Assembly: GCA_020438905.1 (NCBI GenBank)
Contig: JAGQTQ010000010.1
Location: 1-49,648, forward strand
Source: Mycobacterium sp.
GTDB taxonomy: Bacteria > Actinomycetota > Actinomycetes > Mycobacteriales > Mycobacteriaceae
DNA length: 49,648 bases
Direction: 5' to 3'
The position numbers were made by a program, and so were the translations under genes. The notes under the pieces were generated by a model. The model saw only the letters and a list, made by a program, of their open reading frames with translations. It was not told the origin of the DNA and made no database searches. Shown one piece after another: positions 10,167 through 20,780 of this stretch; the stretch's first letter is position 1; every line of letters begins with the position of its first letter.

Positions 10167-10926
10167 CGGGCGGCCCGGCGAAGGCTTGCGCGATCGACAG
10201 CCAACGCTGCGCCTCCGGTCCGACCGCTTCGAGGTCGAGTTCGGCGCGGGGCCGCCGTTGGGTGACCAGATAGCAGAAGTCGAGCGCGGAGCCAGTGACC
10301 CGCTGTTCGGCGTCCTCCGGCCCCCAGGTCCACCGGCTGCCGTCGGGGGCGGTTAGTTTCACGTGAAACGGTTCGGCCGGCGGGGTCAGACCGTGCACGG
10401 TGAAGGCGAAATCGCGGGTGCGCACGCCAAGATGGGCGATCGACCTCAGCCGCATCGACGGCGCGACGGTGACCCCGAGCGCATCGGCCACGTCCAGGCC
10501 GTGGGCCCAGGTCTCCATCAGCCGGGCGGTGGCCATTGAAGCCCCGCTCATCGGCGGCCCGAACCACTGCAGCTTGCGGCCGTCGGGGACGGCGCGTAAC
10601 GCGGCGTGCAGTTCGTTGCGGGTGCGCCGCCAGTCGGCCAGCAGCTCCTCGGGCGGTGCGGCCGCCAACTCCTCGGCGGCCGCGTCGACGAAGCCCGCCG
10701 GATTCTCCAGGGCGGCCGCGACCAACTCCCCGAACCCCGTTTCGTCGGTGATCGAGGCCAGAGCCACCCGGTCGGTCCACAGCAGGTGGCCGATCTGGTG
10801 GGCGACGGTCCACCCCGGAGCGGGCGTGGACAGAGCCCAGCCCTGCGGAGGCAGCCCGGCGACCAGGGCGTCGAGCGCCGCGCTTTCGGCCTGAAGGTCG
10901 TCGACGATCGGACTCGCGGCGGTCAT
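10153..10926 (-). CDS. Maleylpyruvate isomerase/DinB-like mycothiol-dependent protein (Rv0036c-like)
   Basis: 257 residues, the same length as Rv0036c. The N-terminal helical-bundle (MDMPI/DinB-like) domain starts [20 protein letters not shown] and includes [19 protein letters not shown], whose histidines fit the metal-binding pattern of the family. The C-terminal part contains the [16 protein letters not shown] block, with a further metal-ligand His. Family members are mycothiol-dependent isomerases or transferases; the substrate here is unknown. The start is the ATG at 10926. The 3' end lies inside the second copy of the 43-bp repeat. Confidence 0.85.
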   Translation of the reverse strand: MTAASPIVDDLQAESAALDALVAGLPPQGWALSTPAPGWTVAHQIGHLLWTDRVALASITDETGFGELVAAALENPAGFVDAAAEELAAAPPEELLADWRRTRNELHAALRAVPDGRKLQWFGPPMSGASMATARLMETWAHGLDVADALGVTVAPSMRLRSIAHLGVRTRDFAFTVHGLTPPAEPFHVKLTAPDGSRWTWGPEDAEQRVTGSALDFCYLVTQRRPRAELDLEAVGPEAQRWLSIAQAFAGPPGVGR

Positions 10927-10931
10927 GGTGC

Positions 10932-12215
10932 TCAGCGTAGTTCGCCGCTCAGCCGCTGCCTGCCGACCCTGGCGTGCACCGCCAGGCCGATCAGGTAGAC
11001 CACCGAACCGGCCACCGCCAGCGCCGCCGAATGCCCGTCGGCCGGAATCACCGCGGCCGCCGCGGTGACCGCGATGATGAACGACATCCAGAACAGTGCG
11101 TCCTGAACGGCGAAGACGTGGCCGCGCAGGGCGTCGCTGACCTCGATCTGCATAGCGCTGTCCGCGCACAACTTGACCAGCTGGCCGGCCATCCCGAGGA
11201 AGAAGCCGCACAGCACCATCACCGCCAGGTTCAACGTCGCGCCGGCCAGCTGGATGAGGGTGGCACAGGCCAGCGCCGAGTTGGCGGTCGCGTAGCGACT
11301 CCACCGGCGGATCGCCGAGGGTGCCAGCACGTTGGCCAGAAAGGAACCGGTACCGGTGGCGGCGACGAACACCACCGCGATGCCGAGCCCGGCGACACCC
11401 TCCGCGCCGGTGTGCCGAACGAGCACCAGCACCAGCAGCGAATTGATGCCGAACACCATGCGGTGGGCGGCGAGGCCGGACAGCGTCGCGGCCACCGACG
11501 GGGTTTCGGCGACCGTCCGCACCCCGTAGGCCCAGCCGCTGGCCACCGCGTAGACGGCCGAACCGTGCACGGCCGTATGGTGTGGGCCCAACACGCGCCG
11601 CGGGAAGCGCACCGAGAGCAGCAGGGCGGCCGCGACGGGGACGGCCACCAGGAAGATGACCGTGGCGGCCGCGGCGTCGCCGGCCCCGACGATCCAGCGC
11701 GGCAGAAGCATGAAATTGGCGCCCAGGAACGTGGCCGTGGCACCGGTGGCGATGGCCACCGAGTTCATCGTGACCACCTGCTCGCGGGGCACCACATCCG
11801 GTAGGGCGGCCGATAGCCCGGAGGTCACGAAGCGACTGAACCCGTTGACGATCAGCGCGCCGCAGAGGACGAACAGGTCCCGGGAGCTGGTCGCCAGGAG
11901 TACGGCGACGGCGAGCACCGACACCAGTCGGCCGGCGCTGGCGACGATCAGCACCGCCCGCCGGTCCCAGCGGTCGAGCAGCGCACCGGCGAAGGGGCCA
12001 AGCAGCGAATAGGGCAGAAACAGCACCGCGAAAGCCCCGGCCACGGCCCAGGGGTCGGCCGCGCGCTGCGGGTTGAACAACAGACCCCCGGCCAGCCCGG
12101 CCTGAAACAGGCCGTCACCGAACTGGGTTGCCGCCCGCAGTTCCAGCAGCCGCCAGAAGTCGGGCAATCCGCGCACCGCCCGCCATAGCGAGCCGGCCGT
12201 GCGGTCGTCGTTCAC
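10932..12215 (-). CDS. Major facilitator superfamily transporter (Rv0037c-like)
   Basis: About 427 residues with roughly 12 hydrophobic segments, beginning after [20 protein letters not shown]. The [12 protein letters not shown] stretch between helices 2 and 3 is the MFS signature loop. Substrate unknown; related proteins are annotated as efflux pumps. The GTG at 12215 is preferred to the in-frame TTG at 12230. The stop lies 5 bp before the start of the Rv0036c-like gene, so the two are probably co-transcribed. The promoter region is shared with divergent yqgE. Confidence 0.88.
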   Translation of the reverse strand: MNDDRTAGSLWRAVRGLPDFWRLLELRAATQFGDGLFQAGLAGGLLFNPQRAADPWAVAGAFAVLFLPYSLLGPFAGALLDRWDRRAVLIVASAGRLVSVLAVAVLLATSSRDLFVLCGALIVNGFSRFVTSGLSAALPDVVPREQVVTMNSVAIATGATATFLGANFMLLPRWIVGAGDAAAATVIFLVAVPVAAALLLSVRFPRRVLGPHHTAVHGSAVYAVASGWAYGVRTVAETPSVAATLSGLAAHRMVFGINSLLVLVLVRHTGAEGVAGLGIAVVFVAATGTGSFLANVLAPSAIRRWSRYATANSALACATLIQLAGATLNLAVMVLCGFFLGMAGQLVKLCADSAMQIEVSDALRGHVFAVQDALFWMSFIIAVTAAAAVIPADGHSAALAVAGSVVYLIGLAVHARVGRQRLSGELR

Positions 12216-12282
12216 CGATTCACAGTACAAACAACGCCGCCGCCCATCGCTGTCCGCGGCGTCGCCGTGCCATGATGGTCAG

Positions 12283-12888
12283 GTGGCGCAGTCGGAGGAT
12301 CCCGATGATTTCATCGCGCCCGCGGCAAACCGGGTGCGGGCGGGAACGTTGCTGCTCGCCAACACCGATCTGCTGGAGCCGACGTTCCGCCGCAGCGTGA
12401 TCTACGTCGTCGAGCACAACGACGGCGGAACCCTGGGCGTGGTGCTCAACCGTCCTAGTGAGACGGCGGTTCACAACGTGTTGCCGCAGTGGTCGGATCT
12501 GACGACCAAGCCCAAGACGATGTTCATCGGCGGCCCGGTCAAGCGCGATGCGGCGCTGTGCCTGGGTTCGTTGCGGATCGGCGTGGATCCGGAGGGATTA
12601 CCGGGCCTGCGCCATATCGCGGGTCGCATCGTCATGGTCGACCTCGACGCCGACCCCGACCTGATCGCCAAAGCGGTCGAAGGGGTGCGGATTTTCGCCG
12701 GTTACTCCGGTTGGACCATCGGTCAGCTCGAGGGCGAGATCGAGCGCGACGACTGGATCGTGCTCTCCGCCCTGCCCTCCGACGTTCTGGTGCAACCCCG
12801 GGTGGACTTGTGGTCCCGGGTGCTGCGCCGCCAGCCGTTGCCGATGTCGATCCTGGCAACCCACCCCATCGACGTCAGCCGCAACTGA
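12283..12888 (+). CDS. YqgE/AlgH family protein (Rv0038-like)
   Basis: 201 residues from GTG, as in Rv0038 (202). Contains the family hallmark LLLANTDLLEPTFRRSVIYV, then GTLGVVLNRPS and FIGGPV, and ends in LPMSILATHPIDVSRN. The UPF0301/YqgE fold is widespread, but no biochemical role is established. Earlier in-frame ATGs would overlap the divergent MFS gene. The N-terminus VAQSEDPDDFIAPAANRVRA resembles the tuberculous protein closely enough to support this start. Confidence 0.9.
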   Translation: MAQSEDPDDFIAPAANRVRAGTLLLANTDLLEPTFRRSVIYVVEHNDGGTLGVVLNRPSETAVHNVLPQWSDLTTKPKTMFIGGPVKRDAALCLGSLRIGVDPEGLPGLRHIAGRIVMVDLDADPDLIAKAVEGVRIFAGYSGWTIGQLEGEIERDDWIVLSALPSDVLVQPRVDLWSRVLRRQPLPMSILATHPIDVSRN

Positions 12889-12910
12889 CCCCGTCCGGGC
12901 GCGGTCCGGC

Positions 12911-13258
12911 TCAGGAGCCGCAGACCTTCGCGCAGCCGCCGCACCCCTGGCCGGACGCGCAGCTGCCGGCGGACTGTCGGCGCGCGGCATAGCGCGCGCC
13001 CTGCCAGGACCCGGCCCCGATCGTTGCGACGGCGCCGACGGCGCCGACGATCAATCCGATCAGCCCGATGTTCGGCGGCGCCAGCAGGGCCGAAACACCG
13101 CCTGCGGCCAGCATCACAGCGGCGGCGACCTGGGTGGGCGCCACCGCGCGCAGCACCTGCCCGGTGAGGTCGACGGCCGGTGTGTGGGTCAGCGTCCACA
13201 GTCCGGATCCGCCGATCAGCACGGCAAGGCCAAGACACACCACAGCCCCGACAACCAT
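12911..13258 (-). CDS. Small membrane protein with Cys-rich tail (Rv0039c-like)
   Basis: 115 residues from ATG at 13258, equal in length to Rv0039c; a GTG at 13267 is an alternative. Three hydrophobic stretches are visible (VVGAVVCLGLAVLIGG, VAAAVMLAAGGVSALLA, IGLIGLIVGAVGAVATI). The end has CASGQGCGGCAKVCGS, five cysteines in 16 residues, which could bind a metal. Function unknown. Confidence 0.75.
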   Translation of the reverse strand: MVVGAVVCLGLAVLIGGSGLWTLTHTPAVDLTGQVLRAVAPTQVAAAVMLAAGGVSALLAPPNIGLIGLIVGAVGAVATIGAGSWQGARYAARRQSAGSCASGQGCGGCAKVCGS

Positions 13259-13300
13259 GGGCCTCACTCTACGAGACGCCGGGGCCCGTCCGGCCCGCTA

Positions 13301-14125
13301 CTACTGGACCGGAGGTGTCACGGCCGCCGTCGCGGCGGGGGCACTGACCCGGAAGCCGTTGACGATCCCATCGGTGGCGTTGGCGGTCGCGACCGCCTGG
13401 TTGGCTGCGGTGGTCACCGACAGCGAGAGCAGGTACCGGTCGGACCCGGACTGTGCGATGACGTACCGCCGGGAGGTGTTCAGCGTCATGTCGTTCTCGC
13501 GGTAGGTGCCGTCGATCTTCGCCGACGGGAAGCCGCCGAAGTCGGCCATCGAGGCCGAAGTGGACTGCCAGGCGAACAGTTTCTGGCTGTCGACGTAGCC
13601 GTGGCTGATGGCCTCCCGCGGGTCGAAGTCGCCGACCAGCTTGTAGACCAGCAACTGGGCGTTGGAGGTGTAGAGGCCGTCGCCACCCTGACGGTCGGCG
13701 ATCACGCCGAACGCATCCGGAACGTTCGGGTCGGGAACCACGCTCCAGCCGGTCGGAACCGGGAGCACGATGTTGAGCGCGGTGAACCCGGCCGCCTGCT
13801 GCGGCTCCATCGCCACACCCTTCTCCTTGAAGAACTCGGCAATAGTGCCGGAGGTCGCCGGGGGAAGCGGCGGCGCGGCCGGGGCGGCGCTGGCCTGCGC
13901 CGGGGCGGGCGCGGCCGGGCTGGCCGCGGGGGCCGGGGTGGCCACCAGCGGGGTCGCGCCGGGGGTGACGGTGACGGTCTGTGTCACGGTCGCCGGGGCG
14001 GGTGCGGGCGGCTGGGGCAACACGGGTTCGGCCGACGCACTGGCTCCGGCGAACCCGAACACGGCCGCAGAGCCGGCGGCCACACCCCCGAGCAGCACCC
14101 GCCAGTTACGGGCAGTCCTGTTCAT
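13301..14125 (-). CDS. mtc28: Secreted proline-rich 28-kDa antigen homologue Mtc28 (LpqN/LpqT family)
   Basis: 274 residues from ATG. An AGAAGGA ribosome-binding site lies 7 bp upstream. The signal peptide is [20 protein letters not shown] followed by a hydrophobic core and an ASA-type cleavage site near SASAEP. A Pro/Ala/Thr-rich linker (about 35-90) precedes the globular domain with [20 protein letters not shown]. This matches Rv0040c, a secreted T-cell antigen. No lipobox cysteine is seen, so it is secreted rather than a lipoprotein, unlike LpqN and LpqT. Divergent from leuS, with about 195 bp between starts. Confidence 0.9.
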   Translation of the reverse strand: MNRTARNWRVLLGGVAAGSAAVFGFAGASASAEPVLPQPPAPAPATVTQTVTVTPGATPLVATPAPAASPAAPAPAQASAAPAAPPLPPATSGTIAEFFKEKGVAMEPQQAAGFTALNIVLPVPTGWSVVPDPNVPDAFGVIADRQGGDGLYTSNAQLLVYKLVGDFDPREAISHGYVDSQKLFAWQSTSASMADFGGFPSAKIDGTYRENDMTLNTSRRYVIAQSGSDRYLLSLSVTTAANQAVATANATDGIVNGFRVSAPAATAAVTPPVQ

Positions 14126-14319
14126 CCGATCGTCCTTCTCAAACGGTCGGGCCACCCGGCTTTCCTGACGTGGGCGGCCCACTGGTTGTGCCCGCGACTT
14201 TAACCAGCGAAAACCGGGATCGGCTAAGCCGGAACAGAGCTGGAACCAACCCCTGACCGGCTTGCGACGCAACCGATACCGGCCCGTTGCCGACCCGGGC
14301 CCACCGATACCCTGTCTGC

Positions 14320-17184
14320 GTGACCGAATCGCCGACTGCCAGCACCGACGCACGTGGGGACGCCGAGGTGCCGCGGTTCCGCTACACCGCCGAATCGGCC
14401 GGCCGTATCGAACAGCATTGGCAGGACAATTGGAATCGTTGGGGCACTTTCAACGTTCCCAACCCGGTGGGTTCGTTGGCCCCCGCCGACGGCGCCGCAG
14501 TTCCGCCGGACAAGATGTTCGTCCAGGACATGTTCCCCTACCCGTCCGGCGAGGGCCTGCATGTCGGACACCCGTTGGGCTACATCGCAACCGACGTCTA
14601 CGCCCGCTACTTCCGGATGACCGGGCGCAATGTCCTGCACGCGTTGGGGTTCGACTCCTTCGGCCTGCCCGCCGAGCAGTACGCGGTTCAGACCGGTACC
14701 CACCCGCGCACCCGCACCGAGGCCAACATCGCGAACTTTCGTCGCCAACTCGGCCGCCTGGGCCTCGGACACGATCAACGCCGCAGCTTTTCCACGACCG
14801 ACGTCGACTTCTATGCCTGGACGCAGTGGATCTTCCTGCAGATCTACAACGCCTGGTTCGACCCCGAGCAGAACAAGGCCCGCCCGGTGGCCGAGTTGGT
14901 CGCCGAATTCGACAGCGGAGCAAAGACACTCGCCGACGGACGGAACTGGCCGGAGCTCACCGCGGGGGAGCGCGCCGACGTGATCGACGGGCACCGTTTG
15001 GTTTACCGGGCCGACTCGCTGGTGAATTGGTGCCCGGGCCTGGGCACCGTGCTGGCCAACGAGGAGGTCACCGCCGACGGCCGCAGCGAGCGGGGCAACT
15101 TCCCGGTCTTCCGTAAACGACTGCGGCAGTGGATGATGCGCATCACCGCCTACTCCGATCGGCTTCTCGAAGATCTCGACGTACTGGACTGGCCCGAGAA
15201 GGTCAAGACCATGCAGCGCAACTGGATCGGGCGCTCCACCGGGGCCTCGGCGCTGTTCCGCGCGGGCGATGCCGACATCGAGGTGTTCACCACCCGGCCG
15301 GACACGCTGTTCGGGGCCACCTACCTGGTGCTCGCGCCAGAACACGACGCAGTGGACCGTCTGGTCGCACCCGGATGGCCGGAGGGGGTGGATCCGCGGT
15401 GGACCGGCGGTGCGGACAACCCCGCCGAAGCGGTGGCCGCCTACCGGAGCTCGATCGCCGCGAAGTCCGATCTTGAGCGGCAGGAGAACAAGACCAAGAC
15501 CGGTGTCTTCATCGGCAGCTACGCCACCAATCCGGTCAACGGTCAACCGATCCCGGTCTTCATCGCCGACTACGTACTGATCGGCTACGGAACCGGCGCC
15601 ATCATGGCCGTACCCGGCCACGATCAGCGCGACTGGGAGTTCGCCCGGGAGTTCGGCCTGCCGGTCATCGAAGTGATAGCCGGAGGAGACGTTTCGCAGG
15701 AGGCTTACACCGGCGACGGCACTTTGGTGAACTCGGGCCATCTGGACGGTCTGGACGTCGAAGCCGCCAAGGAGAGGATCACCGAACGACTGCAGGCCGA
15801 CGGCCGGGGCAGCGCCCGGGTCGAGTACAAGCTGCGGGACTGGCTGTTCGCCCGGCAACGCTACTGGGGCGAGCCGTTCCCCATCGTCTACGACGGCGAC
15901 GGCCGCGCACACCCGCTACCCGATTCGATGCTTCCGGTCGAACTCCCGGACATCGAGGACTACTCCCCGGTCATGTTCGACCCGGACGACCCGGCCAGCG
16001 AGCCCTCGCCACCGCTGAACAAGGCCGGCGACTGGGTGCACGTCGACCTCGACCTGGGCGACGGACTGCGTCCCTACACCCGCGACACCAACGTCATGCC
16101 CCAGTGGGCCGGCAGTTCCTGGTACGAGTTGCGCTACGCCGACCCGCACAACAGCGAGCAGTTCTGCGCCAAGGAGAACGAGGCGTACTGGATGGGTCCG
16201 CGACCGGCGGAACACGGCCCTGATGACCCCGGCGGGGTGGATCTGTACGTGGGCGGGGTCGAGCACGCGGTGCTGCACCTGCTGTACTCCCGCTTCTGGC
16301 ACAAGGTCCTCCACGACCTCGGCCACGTATCGTCCCGCGAGCCGTACCGGAGGCTGGTCAACCAGGGCTACATCCAGGCCCACGCCTACACCGACTCCCG
16401 GGGTGCCTACGTGCCGGCGGCCGAGGTCATCGAACGCGACGGGCGATTCGTACTCCCCGGCCAGGATGGCGAGATCGAGGTGTTCCAGGAATTCGGAAAG
16501 ATCGGAAAGAGTCTGAAGAACTCCATCTCGCCGGACGAGATCTGCGACGGGTACGGTGCGGACACGCTGCGGGTCTACGAGATGTCGATGGGCCCGCTGG
16601 AGGCCTCCCGCCCCTGGGCCACCAAGGACGTGGTGGGCGCGCACCGCTTCCTGCAACGGCTCTGGCGCTTGGTGATCGACGAGAACACCGGTCAGACAAG
16701 GGTTTCCGAGGAGGGCCTGACCGACGAAACGCTGAGGGTGTTGCACCGCACGATCGCCGGGGTGCGCGAGGACTACGCCGGCCTGCGCAACAACACCGCC
16801 GCGGCCAAGCTCATCGAGTACACCAACCACCTCACCAAGTCCGGAACCACGGCCCGAGCGGCGCTGGAACCGCTGGTGCTGATGGCGGCTCCACTGGCCC
16901 CGCACCTGGCCGAGGAGCTGTGGAACAAGCTGGGTCACAACGAGTCACTGGCGCACGGGCCGTTCCCGCAGGCCAATCCGCGCTACCTGGCGGCCGACAC
17001 CGTCGAGTACCCGGTTCAGGTGAACGGGAAGGTCCGGGGACACATCAACGTGGCGGCCGACGCCGACCGCGCGGCGGTCGAGTCGGCGGCGCTGGCCGAT
17101 CAGAAGGTCGTGGCCTTTCTTGCCGGGGCGACGCCGAAGAAGGTCATCGTGGTGCCCGGCAAACTGGTGAACCTGGTCGTCTGA
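14320..17184 (+). CDS. leuS: Leucyl-tRNA synthetase
   Basis: 954-residue class I aminoacyl-tRNA synthetase. The HIGH signature is HVGH at residues 81-84 (in [16 protein letters not shown]) and the KMSKS equivalent is KIGKSLKN in [17 protein letters not shown]. The CP1 editing domain, with its Thr-rich motif, is present ([20 protein letters not shown]), as is the anticodon-binding C-terminus ending [11 protein letters not shown]. The GTG at 14320 is chosen because upstream codons do not align with the family N-terminus. It charges tRNA-Leu in the cytoplasm. Confidence 0.97.
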   Translation: MTESPTASTDARGDAEVPRFRYTAESAGRIEQHWQDNWNRWGTFNVPNPVGSLAPADGAAVPPDKMFVQDMFPYPSGEGLHVGHPLGYIATDVYARYFRMTGRNVLHALGFDSFGLPAEQYAVQTGTHPRTRTEANIANFRRQLGRLGLGHDQRRSFSTTDVDFYAWTQWIFLQIYNAWFDPEQNKARPVAELVAEFDSGAKTLADGRNWPELTAGERADVIDGHRLVYRADSLVNWCPGLGTVLANEEVTADGRSERGNFPVFRKRLRQWMMRITAYSDRLLEDLDVLDWPEKVKTMQRNWIGRSTGASALFRAGDADIEVFTTRPDTLFGATYLVLAPEHDAVDRLVAPGWPEGVDPRWTGGADNPAEAVAAYRSSIAAKSDLERQENKTKTGVFIGSYATNPVNGQPIPVFIADYVLIGYGTGAIMAVPGHDQRDWEFAREFGLPVIEVIAGGDVSQEAYTGDGTLVNSGHLDGLDVEAAKERITERLQADGRGSARVEYKLRDWLFARQRYWGEPFPIVYDGDGRAHPLPDSMLPVELPDIEDYSPVMFDPDDPASEPSPPLNKAGDWVHVDLDLGDGLRPYTRDTNVMPQWAGSSWYELRYADPHNSEQFCAKENEAYWMGPRPAEHGPDDPGGVDLYVGGVEHAVLHLLYSRFWHKVLHDLGHVSSREPYRRLVNQGYIQAHAYTDSRGAYVPAAEVIERDGRFVLPGQDGEIEVFQEFGKIGKSLKNSISPDEICDGYGADTLRVYEMSMGPLEASRPWATKDVVGAHRFLQRLWRLVIDENTGQTRVSEEGLTDETLRVLHRTIAGVREDYAGLRNNTAAAKLIEYTNHLTKSGTTARAALEPLVLMAAPLAPHLAEELWNKLGHNESLAHGPFPQANPRYLAADTVEYPVQVNGKVRGHINVAADADRAAVESAALADQKVVAFLAGATPKKVIVVPGKLVNLVV

Positions 17185-17204
17185 GTGCGCCGGGCCCGGC
17201 GAGG

Positions 17205-17885
17205 TCAGGACTGCCGGCCGCGTGGACGAATGACCACCTGGTGGGTATGAGCGTCCGGCGGGGTCGCGACCACCGTGGCCACCACTCCGGCGACGGTCTG
17301 CGGGGTCAGGAAATTGGCCGGGTCGTACCGACCACCCTCGTAGGCGACGAGTTCGCGTTGCATGTCGGTGTCGACCCGGCCCGGATGGATGCTGGTCACC
17401 CTGAGCAGCGGCTCGTCGGCGCGCAGCGAGTCGGCGAAGGCGCGCAGCGCGAACTTGCTGGCCGAGTAGGCGGCAAGTCCGGGGGAGACGTTCAGGCCCG
17501 AGCCGGAATTGATGAACACCACCTGGCCGCGGGCCGCGCGCAACGCCGGCAGCAGCGCCAGCGTCAACGCGACCGCGCCGGTGACGTTGACCTCGAAGGC
17601 AGCCCGCCATTCCTGCGGATTGGACTCGGCCACCCGGCCCGGAAAGGCGACGCCGGCATTGTGCACCAGTACATCGAGCTGAGCGAGAACGTCGGCCGCC
17701 GAATCGATTTCGCCGACATCGGTCAGGTCGAAGGGCCATGTGGTGGCCCCAAGTCGGTCGGCGAGAGCATCCAGGCGCGTCGAGGGCCGGCCGGCGAGTA
17801 GCAAGGAGTGGGTGGGTGCCAGAGCCTCGGCGATCGCTGCACCGATGCCCCCGCTCGCTCCGGTGATCAACGCCGTGGCCGCCAT
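17205..17885 (-). CDS. Short-chain dehydrogenase/reductase
   Basis: 226 residues. The Rossmann nucleotide motif TGASGGIG is at residues 8-15, NAG (76-78) is the structural motif, and the catalytic set is Ser about 127-129, Tyr140 and Lys144 (YSASK). A classical SDR; NAD(P)H-dependent, substrate not predictable. The ATG at 17885 follows directly on the family N-terminus (AATALITGASGGIG). Convergent with leuS (20-bp gap) and divergent from the glucosylglycerate hydrolase gene (54-bp gap). Confidence 0.9.
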   Translation of the reverse strand: MAATALITGASGGIGAAIAEALAPTHSLLLAGRPSTRLDALADRLGATTWPFDLTDVGEIDSAADVLAQLDVLVHNAGVAFPGRVAESNPQEWRAAFEVNVTGAVALTLALLPALRAARGQVVFINSGSGLNVSPGLAAYSASKFALRAFADSLRADEPLLRVTSIHPGRVDTDMQRELVAYEGGRYDPANFLTPQTVAGVVATVVATPPDAHTHQVVIRPRGRQS

Positions 17886-17939
17886 GGCGGTAACCCTACC
17901 GACCTGCGGTGCACCCGCTGCGCACCGCAGAATGAACAC

Positions 17940-19280
17940 GTGGCCTTCGACGCCGGCTTCGCGCCCACCCAACTCGCCGCCCGCGCCGCGTATCTGCTTC
18001 GCGGCAATGACCTCGGTGCGATGACGTCCGCCGCGCCCAGGCTCTACCCGCATATGTGGAGTTGGGACGCGGCGTTCGTAGCGGTCGGACTGGCTTCCCT
18101 GAGCGTCGAGCGGGCGGTGATCGAACTCGACACGCTGCTGTCGGCCCAGTGGTCCAACGGCATGATTCCGCACATCGTCTTCGCCGAGGGTGTCACCGGG
18201 TACTTTCCTGGGCCGGAGCGGTGGGCGTGTTCGCAACTCGCCGCGGCAGCCCCGCCCGACCGCCAGACCTCGGGTATCACCCAGCCGCCGGTGCACGCGA
18301 TCGCCGTCCAGCGCATCCTGGACCGCGCCCGGGCCAGAGGCCGGTCGACGCGCGCGGTGGCCGAGGGGTTTCTGGATCGGCGGTGGGACGACCTGGTGCG
18401 CTGGCACCGTTGGCTGGCCGAGGCCAGGGACCCCGACGAACACGGTCTGATCACGCTCTACCACGGGTGGGAGTCCGGTATGGACAACTCGCCGCGCTGG
18501 GACAGCCCGTATGCCAACGTGGTCGCCGGCGAGGTTCCGCCCTACGAGCGGGCCGACAGATTCATCGTCACCGACCCGGGTCAGCGGCCCTCCGACGGGG
18601 AGTACGACCGCTACCTGTGGCTGCTCGAGGAGATGAAGTCGGTGGGCTACGACGACCGCCGGCTGCCGGCGGTGATGAGCTTCGAGGTCCAGGACGTGTT
18701 CGTCTCGGCGATCTTCTCGGTGGCCTGCGAGGTGCTGGCCAATATCGGCGAGGACCACAACCGGCCCAACTCCGATGTGCGCGATCTGTACGGCTGGGCC
18801 GAGCGGTTTCGTGCCGGGGTGGCCCGAACTGCTGACCAGCGATCCGGTGCGGCAAGGGATTTCGATCTGCGGGCCCGGGCGTGGATCGTCACAGAAACCG
18901 TCGCGGAGTTCGCGCCGCTGTTGTGCGGCGGCCTGGGTCACCAGCAGGAACGCGCGCTGTTGAAGATCTTCGAGGGGCCGCGGTTCTGCGGGCACCCCGA
19001 CCTGAAGTTCGCACTGGTTCCCTCGACCTCGCCGGTGTCGAGGGACTTCCGTCCCCGCGAGTACTGGCGTGGCCCGGTGTGGCCGGTGCTCACCTGGCTG
19101 TTCTCCTGGGCCTTCGCCCGGCGCGGCTGGTCGGAGCGGTCCCTGATGCTGCGGCGGGAAGGCCTGCGGCAGGCCAGCGACGGCAGGTTCGCGGAATACT
19201 ACGAGCCCTTCACCGGTGAGCCTCTCGGCAGCATGCAACAGTCCTGGACTGCCGCGGCGGTGCTCGACTGGCTGGGTTAG
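17940..19280 (+). CDS. ggH: Glucosylglycerate hydrolase (GH63)
   Basis: 446 residues from GTG. Very similar in length and residue numbering to the characterised Mycolicibacterium hassiacum GgH: Asp43 in MWSWDAAF, Asp182 in HGWESGMDNSPRWD and Glu419 in FAEYYEPFTGEPLG. From memory, Asp182 and Glu419 act as acid and base, and D43 was used for inactive variants. The enzyme splits glucosylglycerate, a compatible solute that accumulates under nitrogen limitation, into glucose and glycerate. It is known from rapidly growing mycobacteria and absent from M. tuberculosis. No leader peptide, so cytoplasmic. The weak ribosome-binding site leaves the start slightly uncertain, but the match in residue numbers supports it. 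Confidence 0.9.
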   Translation: MAFDAGFAPTQLAARAAYLLRGNDLGAMTSAAPRLYPHMWSWDAAFVAVGLASLSVERAVIELDTLLSAQWSNGMIPHIVFAEGVTGYFPGPERWACSQLAAAAPPDRQTSGITQPPVHAIAVQRILDRARARGRSTRAVAEGFLDRRWDDLVRWHRWLAEARDPDEHGLITLYHGWESGMDNSPRWDSPYANVVAGEVPPYERADRFIVTDPGQRPSDGEYDRYLWLLEEMKSVGYDDRRLPAVMSFEVQDVFVSAIFSVACEVLANIGEDHNRPNSDVRDLYGWAERFRAGVARTADQRSGAARDFDLRARAWIVTETVAEFAPLLCGGLGHQQERALLKIFEGPRFCGHPDLKFALVPSTSPVSRDFRPREYWRGPVWPVLTWLFSWAFARRGWSERSLMLRREGLRQASDGRFAEYYEPFTGEPLGSMQQSWTAAAVLDWLG

Positions 19281-19302
19281 ACCGTTCGGTCAGGCCGTTC
19301 GG

Positions 19303-19761
19303 TTAGACCGGGCCCTCGGCCTCGGCGAGCCGCTCAAGTGGCGCGAGGGCGTTGATGAGGTTCTCCCGCTCGTCGTCGGAGAGCCGGCCCAGCATCGAGG
19401 CGAGAAAGGCGTGGCGGGCGTCGAGCGCCTCGTTGTACTGCACCTGGCCCTCCGGTGTGACCTCGACCAGAACCGCCCGCATATCGGAGGGGTCGCGGGA
19501 ACGCTTGACCAGGCCCACTCTCTCCAGGCGGCGGATGGCCACCGTGGTCGTCGGCGTGCGCACCCGCTCGCGGGCGGCCAGTTCGGTCATTCTGATGGGC
19601 CCGCTGTCGAGCAGCGTCAACAGGATCGAGATCTGGGCCAGGGTCAGATCCGGCCGCGAGCCCCGGTTGGTGTCGCTGCGCCGGAGCATGTTGAACAGTT
19701 TCGACAGCACCCGTTGCAGGTCTGCGGCCAAATCCGCGACCGGGGCGTCGGATCTGGACAT
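19303..19761 (-). CDS. MarR family transcriptional regulator (Rv0042c-like)
   Basis: 152 residues. Winged helix-turn-helix around LTLAQISILLTLLDSGPIRM TELAARERV and RVRTPTTTVAIRRLERVGLV, followed by the wing KRSRDPSDMRAVLVEVTPEG. Typical MarR length and layout; a dimeric repressor, often opened by phenolic ligands. Its target is not evident. Convergent with the ggH gene (22-bp gap). The upstream neighbour on the same strand is the hydrolase gene, starting at 20719. Confidence 0.88.
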   Translation of the reverse strand: MSRSDAPVADLAADLQRVLSKLFNMLRRSDTNRGSRPDLTLAQISILLTLLDSGPIRMTELAARERVRTPTTTVAIRRLERVGLVKRSRDPSDMRAVLVEVTPEGQVQYNEALDARHAFLASMLGRLSDDERENLINALAPLERLAEAEGPV

Positions 19762-19789
19762 AGCTCGCCAGTCTAACCGTCCATCCTGT

Positions 19790-20719
19790 TCAGCCAGGGC
19801 ACTTGCCGCCAGGACGGCGGGGACCGATCACCGAACGCAGTATCTGCACCAGCGCCCGAGGCTGATCGCCCTGAACCGAGTGCCCCGCGCCGGGGACGAC
19901 GACCACCCGCTGGAATCCCGGTGCGGTGCGGGCGAACTGCTCGGCGTCCTCGTCGTTGACGAAGAACGAGTCGGCCCCGCGCACCAGCGTCGTGGGTGTT
20001 CGCAGGTCGGACACTCCGTCCCAGAGGCCCTCGAAGCCGGCGCCCTCCCGGAAGGCGTCGTAACGCCATGACCAGGTGCCGTCAGCGTTGCGTTTGGCGT
20101 TGTGAAAGACCCCGCGCCGCAACGACTCCCGGTCGCGGTTCGGAGCGGCGGCCACGGTGGCGTCGACCATCGCCCCGAAGCTGGGAAAGGTGCGCGCCGC
20201 CCGGACCAACGCCACGGCTCCCTTCTGCTCATCGGTCATCTCGGTGTGGCGATGCGGGGCGGAGGGAGTCACGTCGATCATCACCAGGTTGGGAATCAGA
20301 TCCGGTGCGGTGATCGCCAGCCGCATGGCCGTCAGACCGCCCAGGGACATGCCGACCACCAACTCCGCGTCGGGCGCCAGTTCCCGTATCACCGGTTCGA
20401 CGGCCTCGGCGTTGAGAGCCGGGCCGTAGTCGCCGTCGGGTCGCCAGGCCGATCGGCCGTGCCCGGGCAGGTCGATCGCCAGCGCCGGCATGCCCAGTCC
20501 GAGGATGACGGTGTCCCAGGTGTGCGCGTTCTGGCCGCCACCGTGCAGGAACACCACGCGCACAGGTTCGACGCCCCAACGCAGGGCGCTCAGAGTCGCC
20601 CGCCGGATACGGGTCACCGCCGGCAGCGGACCGCTCACCCCGGCCTGGGCGGCGTTGCCGGGCAGTAGGGCGAACTCGTCGAGGCGGATCAGTTCGTCAT
20701 CGGAGAGCACCAGGTCCAT
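19790..20719 (-). CDS. Alpha/beta hydrolase (Rv0045c-like esterase)
   Basis: 309 residues from ATG at 20719. The fold markers are the oxyanion loop VVFLHGGGQNAHTWD (about 55-69), the nucleophile elbow GMSLGG with Ser125, and the catalytic His in GAGHSVQGDQPRA. Rv0045c of M. tuberculosis is an esterase of known structure with the same N-terminus (LSDDEL..LDEFALL). The true substrate is unknown. The gene sits directly upstream of the marR gene (28-bp gap); the two may be co-transcribed. Confidence 0.9.
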   Translation of the reverse strand: MDLVLSDDELIRLDEFALLPGNAAQAGVSGPLPAVTRIRRATLSALRWGVEPVRVVFLHGGGQNAHTWDTVILGLGMPALAIDLPGHGRSAWRPDGDYGPALNAEAVEPVIRELAPDAELVVGMSLGGLTAMRLAITAPDLIPNLVMIDVTPSAPHRHTEMTDEQKGAVALVRAARTFPSFGAMVDATVAAAPNRDRESLRRGVFHNAKRNADGTWSWRYDAFREGAGFEGLWDGVSDLRTPTTLVRGADSFFVNDEDAEQFARTAPGFQRVVVVPGAGHSVQGDQPRALVQILRSVIGPRRPGGKCPG

Positions 20720-20780
20720 ATAACGCGAAAGTGCGCCCAGATAGCGATGCCGCTCATCTGGACGCACTCGCGATTGGGAG

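Noticed and set aside
17886..19238. A long minus-strand frame upstream of the SDR (the continuation of its frame)
   Set aside because: It is antisense to ggH, has low-complexity Arg/Pro/His composition and no domain; a shadow of high GC.
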